The position numbers and the translations under genes were made by a program. 64,000 nt of DNA, taken from the NCBI RefSeq assembly GCF_023371205.1, contig NZ_JAMCCO010000001.1:244662-308661 (forward strand). Reading direction: 5' to 3'. The notes below the pieces were generated by a model that did not search any database, was not told where the DNA came from, and was given only the letters and a program-made list of their open reading frames with translations. Numbering within the stretch: the first letter of the stretch is position 1; each line of letters starts with the position of its first letter. Of this stretch, positions 1 through 7,491 are shown in pieces. The DNA comes from Parvivirga hydrogeniphila (lineage in GTDB: Bacteria; Actinomycetota; Coriobacteriia; Anaerosomatales; Anaerosomataceae).

Positions 1-1119
1 GCGATCGGTGCCGGGAGCATCGTCATCAAGCGCGGGGCGACGCTCGAAGACGTGCTCAAGCTCGCAGACGTGATCGCGCAAGACCCTGCCCGCATCATCG
101 CTGAAGGCGGCGCAGCGGAACTGGCGCGGCGAAGCGGCGTCGAGGGCATCGAGATTCGTGCCGTCGCGGTACAGCGCGGTTCGACAGTCGCTGGAGGGCC
201 GAGCAGCGCCCGGGCCGTCTACACCGACGCGCTCGACCTCATCCGTGAGATCGACCGCATCCTGCGGAGCAACCAGGTCATCGACGCGGGGCACGTGCGC
301 AGCGTCGTCCGGAGCCTGGTCTCCTCTGTGCTGGAGAACCGGTTCGCGATGCTGGAGCTCGCGAGCCTCAAGCGGTTCGACGAGTACACCTTCTACCACT
401 CGGTGAACGTCGCCATCCTGTCCATCGCGCTCGGCTCAAGCATCACGAACGACGTGCGGTTCCTCTCGACGCTCGGCACAGGGGCGCTGCTGCACGACAT
501 CGGGAAGATGATGGTCCCGCTCGAGGTGCTGAACAAGACCGACCCGCTGACCACCGAGGAGTGGGCCCTCATCCGGCATCACCCGATCTACGGAGCCGAG
601 AACATCATGCTGACGCCGGGGTTGGACAAAGCGGCGGCGATCATGGTGCTCGAGCACCATGCGCGTTATGACCTCACCGGCTACCCGACGCTCCACGCGA
701 CCGCTCAACACGTCTCGAGCCGCATCGTGGCCGTGGCAGACGCATACGACGCAATGACCTCGCGGCGTTCGTACAGCGCAGCGAGGCGGCGGGACGAGGC
801 CATCGGCATCCTCGTGCGCAACGCGGGCTCCGCTCTCGACCCGGGCCTCGTGCGCCTGTTCATCAGGATGATGGGTGTCTATCCTCCTGGGTGCGTCGTG
901 CGGCTGAGCACGGGCGAGCTCGCGGCCGTCGTGGCGCCGTCTGTCGGCGACGCGCGGTCGCCGCGCGTGCGCATCGTGGCGGACGAGGCGGGCGTGCTCG
1001 TCGACGGTCCCGAGATCGATTTGAGCGACCCGAGCGAGGCGGGCGGCCGCGAAGTCGTGCACTGCGTCGACCTCGACGACGCGGGCGTCGTCGCCCGCCG
1101 CCTGCTTCAGGAAGGGTGA
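1..1119 (+). CDS. HD-GYP domain cyclic-di-GMP phosphodiesterase-like protein (5' end outside window)
   Basis: The reading frame is open from base 1, so the true start lies upstream; 372 residues are present. An HD-GYP domain is clear: a YHSVNVA histidine segment, the metal-binding LLHDIGK at about codon 164, HHPIYGAE, EHHARYDLTGYP (the family's HHE..DGxGYP region, with Leu for the first Gly) and ADAYDAMTSRR. Family members hydrolyse cyclic di-GMP, usually as the output of a sensory protein; metal ligands look intact, so activity is plausible. The C-terminal ~90 residues resemble the beta-rich tail found after many HD-GYP domains. It ends a few bases before the next gene, suggesting one transcript. 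A diguanylate cyclase at 46913 could be the opposing enzyme. Confidence 0.9.
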   Translation, partial: AIGAGSIVIKRGATLEDVLKLADVIAQDPARIIAEGGAAELARRSGVEGIEIRAVAVQRGSTVAGGPSSARAVYTDALDLIREIDRILRSNQVIDAGHVRSVVRSLVSSVLENRFAMLELASLKRFDEYTFYHSVNVAILSIALGSSITNDVRFLSTLGTGALLHDIGKMMVPLEVLNKTDPLTTEEWALIRHHPIYGAENIMLTPGLDKAAAIMVLEHHARYDLTGYPTLHATAQHVSSRIVAVADAYDAMTSRRSYSAARRRDEAIGILVRNAGSALDPGLVRLFIRMMGVYPPGCVVRLSTGELAAVVAPSVGDARSPRVRIVADEAGVLVDGPEIDLSDPSEAGGREVVHCVDLDDAGVVARRLLQEG

Positions 1120-1124
1120 TTCCT

Positions 1125-3842
1125 GTGGAGCGCAGCACCAGCAGCGCGACCGCGAAGCGGGCCGCCTGGCTCTTCGCGGTCCTCCTGCTCGTCTTCGGCT
1201 TCAGTGGAGCCGTGGCGCGGTTCTACACGGACGTGCTGTGGTTCCACGAGCTCGGACACGAGGCCGTGTTCTGGACACGTCTCGTTTCGAAGTGGGCCGT
1301 CTTTGGCGTCGCGCTCGTCGTCGCATTCGTCACCACGTACCTCAACGTCCGTATCGCCTGGAAGCTTCGGCCCCGAGCAGTGCTGCGGGCCACCGACGAG
1401 GCGTCGTACCGTCTCGAGATGGCGCTCGAGGACTTCAAGCGTCGCGTCGAGCGGTTCGCTGGAGCGGCAGCGCTTGCTGCGTGCGCGGTCGTCGCGCTGA
1501 TGCTTGCCGACGGCGCCTCACGGCAGTGGGCGACCGTGCGGCTCGCGCTGTCGGCGGTGCCGTTCGGGAAGGTCGACCCGCAGTTCGGGCGCGACCTCTC
1601 GTTCTTCTTCTTCACCGCCCCTGCTCTGCGGGCCGTCGCGGACTGGGTGATGGGCGTCCTGTTCGTGACGCTCCTGTTGACGGCCGCAGCGCACCTGTTC
1701 TCCGGAGCCTTGCGGCCCTGGGCGCGCCTGAAGGGTTTCGACCCGCACGTGAAGGCGCACCTGTCGGTGCTCGGTGGCCTCATGATCGTCGTGCAGGCGT
1801 TCAAGTACTGGCTCGACATCTTCGAACTCGACTTCTCGCCGCGAGGCCAGGTCATCGGCGCCTCGTACACCGACGTCCACGCGCAGATCCCGGCGTACCA
1901 GATCCTCATCGTGGTCGCCATCGCGTGCGGCCTCGCCCTCATCGTCAACATCCGCTTCCGAGGATGGCGCCTGCCGGCCATGGCGCTGGGCGTGTGGGTT
2001 GCCGCGTCCGTGCTCGTCGGCGGCGTCTACCCCTCGCTCGTCCAGCAGTTCCGCGTCGCGCCGAACGAGATCGCGGCCGAGGAGCCGTTCATCAAACGGA
2101 ACATCGCGATGACGCGCACGGCGTTCGGGCTCGACGCGGTGCATGTGCGCGCGTTCCCGGCCGAGGAGAGCCTGACGGCCACCGACATCGCAGCGAGCGC
2201 GGAGACGATCAGCAACGTCCGGCTGTGGGACCCGGGCATCGCGCGAGAGTCGTACCAGCAGCTGCAGGGCATCCGCCCGTACTACGACTTCGCAGACGTG
2301 GACGTCGACCGGTACGTCATCGACGGCACGCTCCGCCAGGTGCTCGTCGCCGCACGCGAGCTCGACACGAGCCGTCTCGCGGAGCAGGCGAAGACGTGGG
2401 TGAACGAGCACCTCGTGTACACGCACGGATACGGCGTCGTGGTGAGCCCCGTGAACGAGGTGAGCGGCCAGGGCCTCCCGCAGTTCATCGTCAGAGACAT
2501 CCCGCCCGCCACCAAGACCGACCTCAAGGTCATGCAGCCCGCGGTGTACTTCGGCGAGCTCACCGACGCGTACGCGGTCGTCGACACCGACATCGAAGAG
2601 TTCGACTACCCCGTGGGCGATCAGAACGCCGGGACGCGGTACGCAGGCTCTGGCGGCGTCGAGGTGGGTGGCCCGCTGCGACGTCTCGCGTTCGCGCTAC
2701 GGTTCTCCTCGCCGCAGTTCCTGCTGTCCGACTACATCCGGTCCGACAGCAAGGTGCTTTTCAGACGATCGCTGAAGGAGCGTGTGCGCGAGCTGGCGCC
2801 GTGGCTCGCCGTGGATGACGACCCGTACCCGGCCGTCATCGATGGCCGCATCGTGTGGATCCTGGACGGCTACACGGTGTCTGACCGCTATCCCTACTCT
2901 GAGCGCATCAGCGGGGTGAACTACATCCGCAACTCCGTGAAGATCACGATCGATGCGTACGACGGCACGACGACCTTCTACGCGATTGACGAAGCCGACC
3001 CGCTCCTGGCGACGTGGCGGAGGATTTTCCCGGGCCTCGTGAAAGACGCGAGCGACATGCCCCAGGGCGTTCGCGCGCACCTCAGGTACCCTGAGGGGCT
3101 CTTCCGCATTCAGGCAGAGGCGTACAAGACCTACCACATGCAAGACCCGCGCGTCTTTTACAACAAGGAGGACCAGTGGGCGCTGCCCGGCGAGAACGGC
3201 GGCACGGCGATGGAGCCGTTCTACGTGCTCATGCGCTTGCCGCAGGAGCCCAAGACCGACTTCATGATGATGCTGCCGTTCACCCCGCGGAACAAGGACA
3301 ACATGATCGGGTGGATGGCGGCGTCGTCTGATGCCGATTCCTACGGGCGGCGGATCGTCTATACGTTCCCGAAGCAGAAGCTGGTGCTCGGCCCGAACCA
3401 GGTGAGCGCACGCATCAACCAAGACCCCACCATCTCGCAGCAGCTGACGCTGTGGAGCCAGCGCGGAAGCAACGTGCTGTTCGGGAACATGCTGGTCATC
3501 CCGATCAAGGACTCGATCGTCTACATCCAGCCTCTCTACCTCCAGGCCGAGCAGACCGCGATGCCCCAGCTCACGCGCGTCATCGTCGCGTACGGCGACA
3601 AGGTTGCCATGCAACCGGACCTTCCTGCGGCGCTCGCGGGGGTGTTCGGGGCGTCCGCGCCCAGCGAAGGCGGGGGCGAGACGCCGAGCGCGACCATCGC
3701 CCGTGCGGCGGAGCTGTACCAAGCCGCGATGGAGGCCCAGCGAGCAGGCGATTGGGCGGCCTACGGGAAACACATCGGAGAGCTCGGGAGGGTGCTCGAA
3801 TCGCTGTCCGGCGCATCGGGAGGGGCGACTCAGACCCCCTGA
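1125..3842 (+). CDS. UPF0182 (COG1615) family large membrane protein
   Basis: A 905-residue protein of the UPF0182 family, common in Actinomycetota and of unknown function. The N-terminal ~320 residues hold about seven hydrophobic segments, including the ARFYTDVLWFHELGHE region after the first one; the rest is a large, probably extracellular domain with family-like blocks (SGVNYIRNSVKITIDAYDG; PFTPRNKDNMIGWMAA). GTG at 1125 is chosen because AGGAAGG ends nine bases before it; a GTG at 1116 overlapping the previous stop is the alternative but leaves no ribosome-binding spacing. The C-terminal ~50 residues are acidic and helical (a LYQAAMEAQRAGDW segment), as in other family members. Family assignment is firm; the role is unknown. 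Confidence 0.9.
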   Translation: MERSTSSATAKRAAWLFAVLLLVFGFSGAVARFYTDVLWFHELGHEAVFWTRLVSKWAVFGVALVVAFVTTYLNVRIAWKLRPRAVLRATDEASYRLEMALEDFKRRVERFAGAAALAACAVVALMLADGASRQWATVRLALSAVPFGKVDPQFGRDLSFFFFTAPALRAVADWVMGVLFVTLLLTAAAHLFSGALRPWARLKGFDPHVKAHLSVLGGLMIVVQAFKYWLDIFELDFSPRGQVIGASYTDVHAQIPAYQILIVVAIACGLALIVNIRFRGWRLPAMALGVWVAASVLVGGVYPSLVQQFRVAPNEIAAEEPFIKRNIAMTRTAFGLDAVHVRAFPAEESLTATDIAASAETISNVRLWDPGIARESYQQLQGIRPYYDFADVDVDRYVIDGTLRQVLVAARELDTSRLAEQAKTWVNEHLVYTHGYGVVVSPVNEVSGQGLPQFIVRDIPPATKTDLKVMQPAVYFGELTDAYAVVDTDIEEFDYPVGDQNAGTRYAGSGGVEVGGPLRRLAFALRFSSPQFLLSDYIRSDSKVLFRRSLKERVRELAPWLAVDDDPYPAVIDGRIVWILDGYTVSDRYPYSERISGVNYIRNSVKITIDAYDGTTTFYAIDEADPLLATWRRIFPGLVKDASDMPQGVRAHLRYPEGLFRIQAEAYKTYHMQDPRVFYNKEDQWALPGENGGTAMEPFYVLMRLPQEPKTDFMMMLPFTPRNKDNMIGWMAASSDADSYGRRIVYTFPKQKLVLGPNQVSARINQDPTISQQLTLWSQRGSNVLFGNMLVIPIKDSIVYIQPLYLQAEQTAMPQLTRVIVAYGDKVAMQPDLPAALAGVFGASAPSEGGGETPSATIARAAELYQAAMEAQRAGDWAAYGKHIGELGRVLESLSGASGGATQTP

Positions 3843-3878
3843 GGGCGCCAGCCGCACGATCTCTCAAGCACGGCCAGA

Positions 3879-3908
3879 TTGGACAGGACGCCGCTTTCCA
3901 GGTAGAAT
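3879..3908 (+). promoter_or_regulatory. Putative housekeeping promoter for the RlpA-like gene
   Basis: TTGGAC (3879-3884) and TAGAAT (3903-3908) are separated by 18 bases, close to the sigma-70/sigma-A consensus, in a stretch without a gene. It would start transcription near 3915 and give the RlpA-like gene a leader of about 305 nt. Read from sequence only. Confidence 0.55.
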
Positions 3909-3914
3909 GCGCCC

Positions 3915-4221
3915 CTGTTGCTAGGCAAGGACGCGCCTGGCGTGGGAACGGCCTCCGGCCGGACCCGCGGACCAGCGCCAGGCCGTCGAGACGCGAAATC
4001 GGGCACGATGCTGCGCATCGCACTGAGGTGCAGCGGTGCCCAGCGGATCAGGTCCACACCGAACAGCATAGCTGATGCTTGTGTGGCCAAGGCGGCGAGC
4101 GCGCCGATCCAGCGGCCGGGTACGAGGCAGCTATTCCCCCTTCTTCCCCTCGTCTTCCACCTCCGTGGAACATCCATGCCCGGTGAGCCGCCTGTCCTGT
4201 AGCCGGACCGGGAGGTTCTGC
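3915..4221 (+). promoter_or_regulatory. Long, apparently structured 5' leader of unknown class
   Basis: About 300 nt lie between the predicted start site and the RlpA-like start codon, with no convincing ORF. Strong hairpins are visible: GCCTGGCG (near 3936) can pair with CGCCAGGC (near 3975), and CCACAC/GTGTGG encloses AGCAT/ATGCT around 4052-4086. A cyclic-di-AMP (ydaO) riboswitch often precedes actinobacterial cell-wall hydrolase genes, but I cannot find its conserved 3' motif. It may be a regulatory leader of another class or just a long structured UTR. Confidence 0.35.
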
Positions 4222-4821
4222 GTGAAGGTACGAAGTATGTCTGTCCCTGTGACGGGCGGCGTCGGAGCGGTCGCTCTGGCTGTCGCGCTCGTCATCGGCA
4301 GCGGCCTTGCGCCGGCTGCCGGCCTGTCCGCCATCGAGGAACGCCCGACGCTCTCGCAAGCGCCGGCCACTGCCGCCACGGTCCTCGAGGCGAAGTCCGA
4401 TTCCGTCGAGGCGGCAGGCGCCCCCACCACACCCGCTCTTGCCGCCGTGGCGCTCAAGACGGCGACCCCCATCGCGAAGCCGAAGGCCAAGCCTGCAGTG
4501 AAGCGCCGTCCAGCGCAGCGAAAGCAAGCGTCAGAGCCGAGCGGCTGGCGCACCGCCCGCGCGTCGTGGTACGGTCCCGGATTCTACGGCCACACCATGG
4601 CCGGCGGCGGCACGCTCACCCCCACGAGCATGGTGGTTGCGCACCGGACGCTCCCATTCGGGACGAAGGTCGAGATCGAGTACAAGGGACGCCGTGTGAT
4701 CGCCGTGGTGAAAGACCGTGGGCCGTACGTCCGTGGGCGCACGTTCGACCTTGGCCCCGGAACGGCCAAGGCCCTCGGCTTCTCCGGCGTCGGGACTATC
4801 CGCTGGAGGATCGTGCGCTGA
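4222..4821 (+). CDS. Secreted RlpA-like double-psi beta-barrel (3D domain) protein
   Basis: 199 residues. A short charged start and a hydrophobic stretch (GAVALAVALVIGSGLAPAAG) form an N-terminal signal or anchor. A low-complexity Ala/Lys/Pro linker follows. The C-terminal ~90 residues are an RlpA-like barrel: ASWYGPGFYGHTMAGG, then the LPFGTKVEI segment and a VVKDRGPYVRGRTFDL block carrying the conserved Asp. Family members are peptidoglycan-acting, often lytic transglycosylase-like, and act outside the membrane. GTG at 4222 was chosen because GGAGGT (4211-4216) is correctly spaced; an internal ATG at 4237 is an alternative. The 4833 inverted repeat follows directly. Family is certain; enzymatic activity is not shown. 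Confidence 0.82.
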   Translation: MKVRSMSVPVTGGVGAVALAVALVIGSGLAPAAGLSAIEERPTLSQAPATAATVLEAKSDSVEAAGAPTTPALAAVALKTATPIAKPKAKPAVKRRPAQRKQASEPSGWRTARASWYGPGFYGHTMAGGGTLTPTSMVVAHRTLPFGTKVEIEYKGRRVIAVVKDRGPYVRGRTFDLGPGTAKALGFSGVGTIRWRIVR

Positions 4822-4832
4822 TCCGTGCGAAT

Positions 4833-4882
4833 GCGCGCCTCCGTTCGGGTATGTACCTAGCGGTTCCCGAACGGAGGCGCGC
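4833..4882 (+). repeat. Perfect 17-bp inverted repeat covering the next gene's ribosome-binding site
   Basis: Bases 4833-4849 (GCGCGCCTCCGTTCGGG) are the exact reverse complement of 4866-4882, with a 16-base loop. The right arm contains GGAGG (4873-4877), the Shine-Dalgarno sequence of the gene starting at 4883, and ends one base before its ATG. If formed in RNA the hairpin would hide the ribosome-binding site. There is no T-tract after it, so a simple terminator is less likely. Confidence 0.8.
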
Positions 4883-5245
4883 ATGTCCGACACTGCACGA
4901 GACGACACCCCGGCCGAACCTCGCGCCGGCGAGGAGGCGCACGCGTCGATCATCGACGCCGTCGCCGACCTGTTGCAAGTCGTCGTCGACTGGCTCCGCC
5001 AGGAGGCGGAGGCGACAGTGCGCGAGAAGGTCGTGGTGCCGCTGCAGCGTCTCGGCCTGACTCTGGCGTCTGCGCTCGCCGCTGCGCTGCTGGCGGCCTT
5101 CGGCCTGATCCTCCTCGGAATCGCCGCGTTCATCGCGCTCGGCGAACGCATCACCTACCCTGGCGCGCTCGCGCTTGTGGGCGGCGTCTATCTTCTGGGT
5201 GCGAGCGCATTCCTTGTCGTGAAAGCGAGGACGATGCAGCGATGA
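4883..5245 (+). CDS. Small membrane protein, phage-holin/DUF1469-like (putative actinobacterial holin-X family)
   Basis: 120 residues. An acidic N-terminus and an amphipathic helix (IIDAVADLLQVVVDWLRQEAEA) are followed by two membrane segments (about 57-82 and 90-112) with a short loop (GERITYPGA) between, ending in a basic tail. This layout resembles the phage_holin_3_6/DUF1469 group, found in many Actinomycetota without a known role. Start is ATG 4883, with GGAGG six bases before it inside the inverted repeat at 4833-4882. The next gene overlaps its stop (ATGA), so the two are translationally coupled. Family assignment is tentative. Confidence 0.65.
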   Translation: MSDTARDDTPAEPRAGEEAHASIIDAVADLLQVVVDWLRQEAEATVREKVVVPLQRLGLTLASALAAALLAAFGLILLGIAAFIALGERITYPGALALVGGVYLLGASAFLVVKARTMQR

Positions 5246-5436
5246 GCGAGGTCGAGCGTACGATCACCGTTGAGGACCTGCGCAAGAAGGCGCGAAGGAT
5301 CGAGGATATGGCGAAGGCCGAAGCGCGAAGGATCGCCGCACAGGAGACGACGCGAATCGCGGTGGGGGCGCTCGTGGTCGTCGTCGTCGCACTGGGCGCG
5401 GCGTACTACCTGGGAACACGGCGCCGTTGCGCGTGA
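5242..5436 (+). CDS. Small single-pass membrane protein of unknown function
   Basis: 64 residues: a highly charged N-terminal helix (VEDLRKKARRIEDMAKAEARR), one hydrophobic segment (residues ~40-57, rich in Val and Ala) and a basic C-terminus. Its ATG overlaps the previous stop by four bases (ATGA), so it is probably translated together with the holin-like protein and may work with it in the membrane. I do not recognise a family; its existence rests on the overlap and on protein-like composition. Confidence 0.6.
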   Translation: MSEVERTITVEDLRKKARRIEDMAKAEARRIAAQETTRIAVGALVVVVVALGAAYYLGTRRRCA

Positions 5437-5457
5437 GCGGGTCTTGAAGGGGGAGCG

Positions 5458-5922
5458 ATGAAAGTCCACGCAGTCACCGTGTGTCCTGATCGCGTCGACG
5501 TCGTCGTCGGCGTCGACGAGACAGGCACGATGCGCACCTCGAGCGTGCCTGGGCTGGCCGATCGCGCGCTTCGGGTGCTGCCGTCGCTCGAGATGCACTG
5601 GTGCGACAACCCGAGCGGCCGTCCGTTCGCGGAAGAGATCGCGGACACGGAAGTGCCGCACCTGTTCGAGCACGTCATCATGGAGATCATGGCGCTGTCC
5701 GGCTCGCCGCGGACGCTCAAGGGGAAGACGCGGTGGGACTTCAAGCGGGACGGCAAAGGAGTCTTCCGGGTCTCGGTGGAGTACGACGACGACCTGGTGT
5801 GCCTGGGCTCGATCAAGCTTGCGAACCAAGTGATGCAGCACCTCTTGGGCGCAGGCGATGCGCCCGACGTGGTCGCCGAGACCGCTCGGCTCCGCTCGCT
5901 TCGCGCACGGCAGGCGTCGTGA
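5458..5922 (+). CDS. Stand-alone domain resembling the cyanophycin synthetase N-terminal domain
   Basis: 154 residues, ATG after GGGGGAGCG. The central block HLFEHVIMEIMALSG, then a KTRWDF segment and VFRVSVEYDDD, resembles the N-terminal domain of cyanophycin synthetase CphA (consensus around HVVEHVALELQTLAG and FEYEEE). No ATP-grasp or Mur-ligase part is attached and neither occurs next door. In CphA this domain helps bind the growing polymer; what a free copy would do is unknown. It is followed by the T-box-controlled operon, which has its own promoter. The resemblance is from memory of family patterns and needs a profile search. Confidence 0.55.
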   Translation: MKVHAVTVCPDRVDVVVGVDETGTMRTSSVPGLADRALRVLPSLEMHWCDNPSGRPFAEEIADTEVPHLFEHVIMEIMALSGSPRTLKGKTRWDFKRDGKGVFRVSVEYDDDLVCLGSIKLANQVMQHLLGAGDAPDVVAETARLRSLRARQAS

Positions 5923-5928
5923 GCGTGG

Positions 5929-5957
5929 TTGACCGCCGTGCGTGCGCGCGGTAAGGT
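5929..5957 (+). promoter_or_regulatory. Promoter of the T-box/aminotransferase/ddl operon
   Basis: TTGACC (5929-5934), a 17-base spacer and TAAGGT (5952-5957) form a good sigma-A-type promoter. Its predicted start (about 5963) coincides with the first base-paired nucleotides of the T-box Stem I, which supports both calls. Confidence 0.65.
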
Positions 5958-5961
5958 TACG

Positions 5962-6194
5962 CGCACGATAGGGGCGCACACGCCCGAATATGCGTGGATG
6001 TGAGGGAAGAGGGCGCCATCAGCCCAGCCACCCCTCCGCATGTCCCCCGCCAGGACGGCTCCCGGGAGCAGTCGGAAGCGGGCGGTCCGGGCCGATATCC
6101 CCGGATGCCGAGGTCCGGCGGAACGCGAGCGCCGGACGAAGACAGGTGGTACCGCGACGACCCTCGCCCTGTCCGAGGGTCGTCGTTGTCGTTT
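5962..6194 (+). promoter_or_regulatory. T-box riboswitch leader (tRNA-sensing), probable tyrosine specifier
   Basis: The T-box signature GGTGGTACCGCG lies at 6145-6156. The flanking GACAGG (6141-6146) and CCTGTC (6168-6173) form the base of the antiterminator. The alternative terminator stem is 6155-6166 with 6174-6185. At the 5' end, CGCA (5962-5965) pairs with TGCG (5991-5994); inside it GATA and GAA flank a short hairpin (GGGCG/CGCCC). In that geometry the codon after GAA, at 5989-5991, is TAT (Tyr). TGGT in the bulge would pair with a tRNA ending ACCA, as expected for tRNA-Tyr. The T-box call is strong; the very short Stem I and Tyr reading are inference. Confidence 0.85.
6155..6194 (+). 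terminator. T-box intrinsic terminator
   Basis: A 12-bp stem (6155-6166 with 6174-6185, CGACGACCCTCG) and a 7-base loop are followed by TTGTCGTTT. The loop contains CCTGTC, which pairs with GACAGG in the antiterminator, so the two structures exclude each other as in other transcriptional T-boxes. Confidence 0.8.
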
Positions 6195-6227
6195 CAGGGC
6201 GGATGCGCCAGGGTCAGGGAGCGCACG

Positions 6228-7478
6228 ATGGGAACCGCACGAGTGGTGTTCGACAGGTGGGACGGGACCTACGCCGAACGCATGGCCTCGGTCCGGTCCT
6301 CAGCCGTGCGCGACCTGTTCGGCGCGGCAACTCGCCCTGACGTGATCTCCTTCGCGGGAGGGATGCCCGACGTCTCGAAGGTCCCGGGCGACGCGGTCGC
6401 GCGCGCCGCACGGGAGGCGGTGCGCGACCACGCCGCCACCGCACTGCAATACGGCTCCTCTGAGGGCAGGCCGGGGCTCAGGCGCATCTTCGTGGAGCTC
6501 ATGGCGGAATCCGGCATCCGCTCGAAGCCCGACGACGTGATCGTCACGGCGGGCGCCCAGCAGGCGCTCGACTTGGTCGCGAAGGTCTTCTTGGATCCTG
6601 GCGACGTCGTCATCACCGAAGGGCCGACCTACCTCGGTGCACTGCAGGCCTTCTCGGCGTACCAACCGCGCATCGTGTGTGTGCCGATGGACGCCGCGGG
6701 CATGCGCGTCGATGCGCTGGAAGAGGAGCTCGAGCGGCTGGGGCCGCGCGGCGCGAAGTTCATCTACACGATTCCCAACTTCCAGAACCCCGCGGGTGTC
6801 ACGCTCTCGCCGGAGCGGCGGCGACGCCTTGTGGAGCTTTCCAGGCGCTACGAGGTCCCGGTGGTGGAGGACGACCCGTACGGGCGACTGCGGTTCGAGG
6901 GCGGCCACTGCAAGCCCCTCAAGGCGCTGGACGAAGATGTCATCTACCTCGGAACGCTCTCGAAGATCTTCGCGCCCGGGCTGCGCTTGGGCTGGGTGTG
7001 CGCGCCCAGGCCGATCCTCCAGAAGCTTCTGCTCGCCAAGCAGGCGGCCGACCTGTGCGGCAGCGAGTTCTCGCAGGCAGTCGCCGAGCGATACTTCGCA
7101 GGTTCGCGGTGGCGCCGGGTGCTCGCGTCGCTTACGGAGGCGTACGCCCAGCGACGCGACACCATGCTGTCGGCGCTCGCTGAGCACCTGCCGCCGGAAG
7201 TCGCGTACACGCGCCCGCAGGGCGGATTCTTCGTCTGGGTCGAGCTGCCATCGTTCATCGACACGAAACCGCTCCTTGCTGAGGCGGTTGAGCGCGGCGT
7301 CGCCTATGTCCCCGGTGACGCGTTCTATCCGGACGGCCGGGGCAGGAACTGCATGCGGCTCGCCTTCTGCTACGCCGAGCCCGAGGACATCCGCGAGGGC
7401 GTGCGCCGTCTCGCGGAGGTCTTCGAGGACCGCCTGGAGCTGTATCGGGCCTTCCAAGAAGCCGGTTGCCAGGTGTGA
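6228..7478 (+). CDS. PLP-dependent fold-type I aminotransferase (class I/II, LysN/aromatic-type)
   Basis: 416 residues from ATG 6228 (AGGGAGCGCACG upstream). Class I/II aminotransferase features: an FAGGMPD opening block, YGSSEGRPGLR, TAGAQQALDL, YTIPNFQNPAGV (substrate/PLP region), VVEDDPYGRLRF (PLP-binding Asp and Tyr), the Schiff-base lysine in GTLSKIFAPGLRLGW and the carboxylate-binding Arg in NCMRLAF. This layout matches the 2-aminoadipate/aromatic/branched-chain aminotransferases related to LysN and MocR C-termini. The upstream T-box, if it reads tyrosine, suggests an aromatic amino acid as substrate. It is followed after 13 bases by ddl, probably co-transcribed. Exact substrate is unproven. 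Confidence 0.88.
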   Translation: MGTARVVFDRWDGTYAERMASVRSSAVRDLFGAATRPDVISFAGGMPDVSKVPGDAVARAAREAVRDHAATALQYGSSEGRPGLRRIFVELMAESGIRSKPDDVIVTAGAQQALDLVAKVFLDPGDVVITEGPTYLGALQAFSAYQPRIVCVPMDAAGMRVDALEEELERLGPRGAKFIYTIPNFQNPAGVTLSPERRRRLVELSRRYEVPVVEDDPYGRLRFEGGHCKPLKALDEDVIYLGTLSKIFAPGLRLGWVCAPRPILQKLLLAKQAADLCGSEFSQAVAERYFAGSRWRRVLASLTEAYAQRRDTMLSALAEHLPPEVAYTRPQGGFFVWVELPSFIDTKPLLAEAVERGVAYVPGDAFYPDGRGRNCMRLAFCYAEPEDIREGVRRLAEVFEDRLELYRAFQEAGCQV

Positions 7479-7491
7479 GAGGACGGATGCG

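Noticed and set aside
3915-4221. Cyclic-di-AMP (ydaO) riboswitch before the RlpA-like gene
   Set aside because: The conserved GAACCCGACAGCUAAC-type 3' element and the GGGUGAAU block are not found.
5994-6227. An upstream extension of the aminotransferase (in-frame ATG at 5994)
   Set aside because: The region is the T-box leader; the ATG at 6228 has a proper ribosome-binding site.
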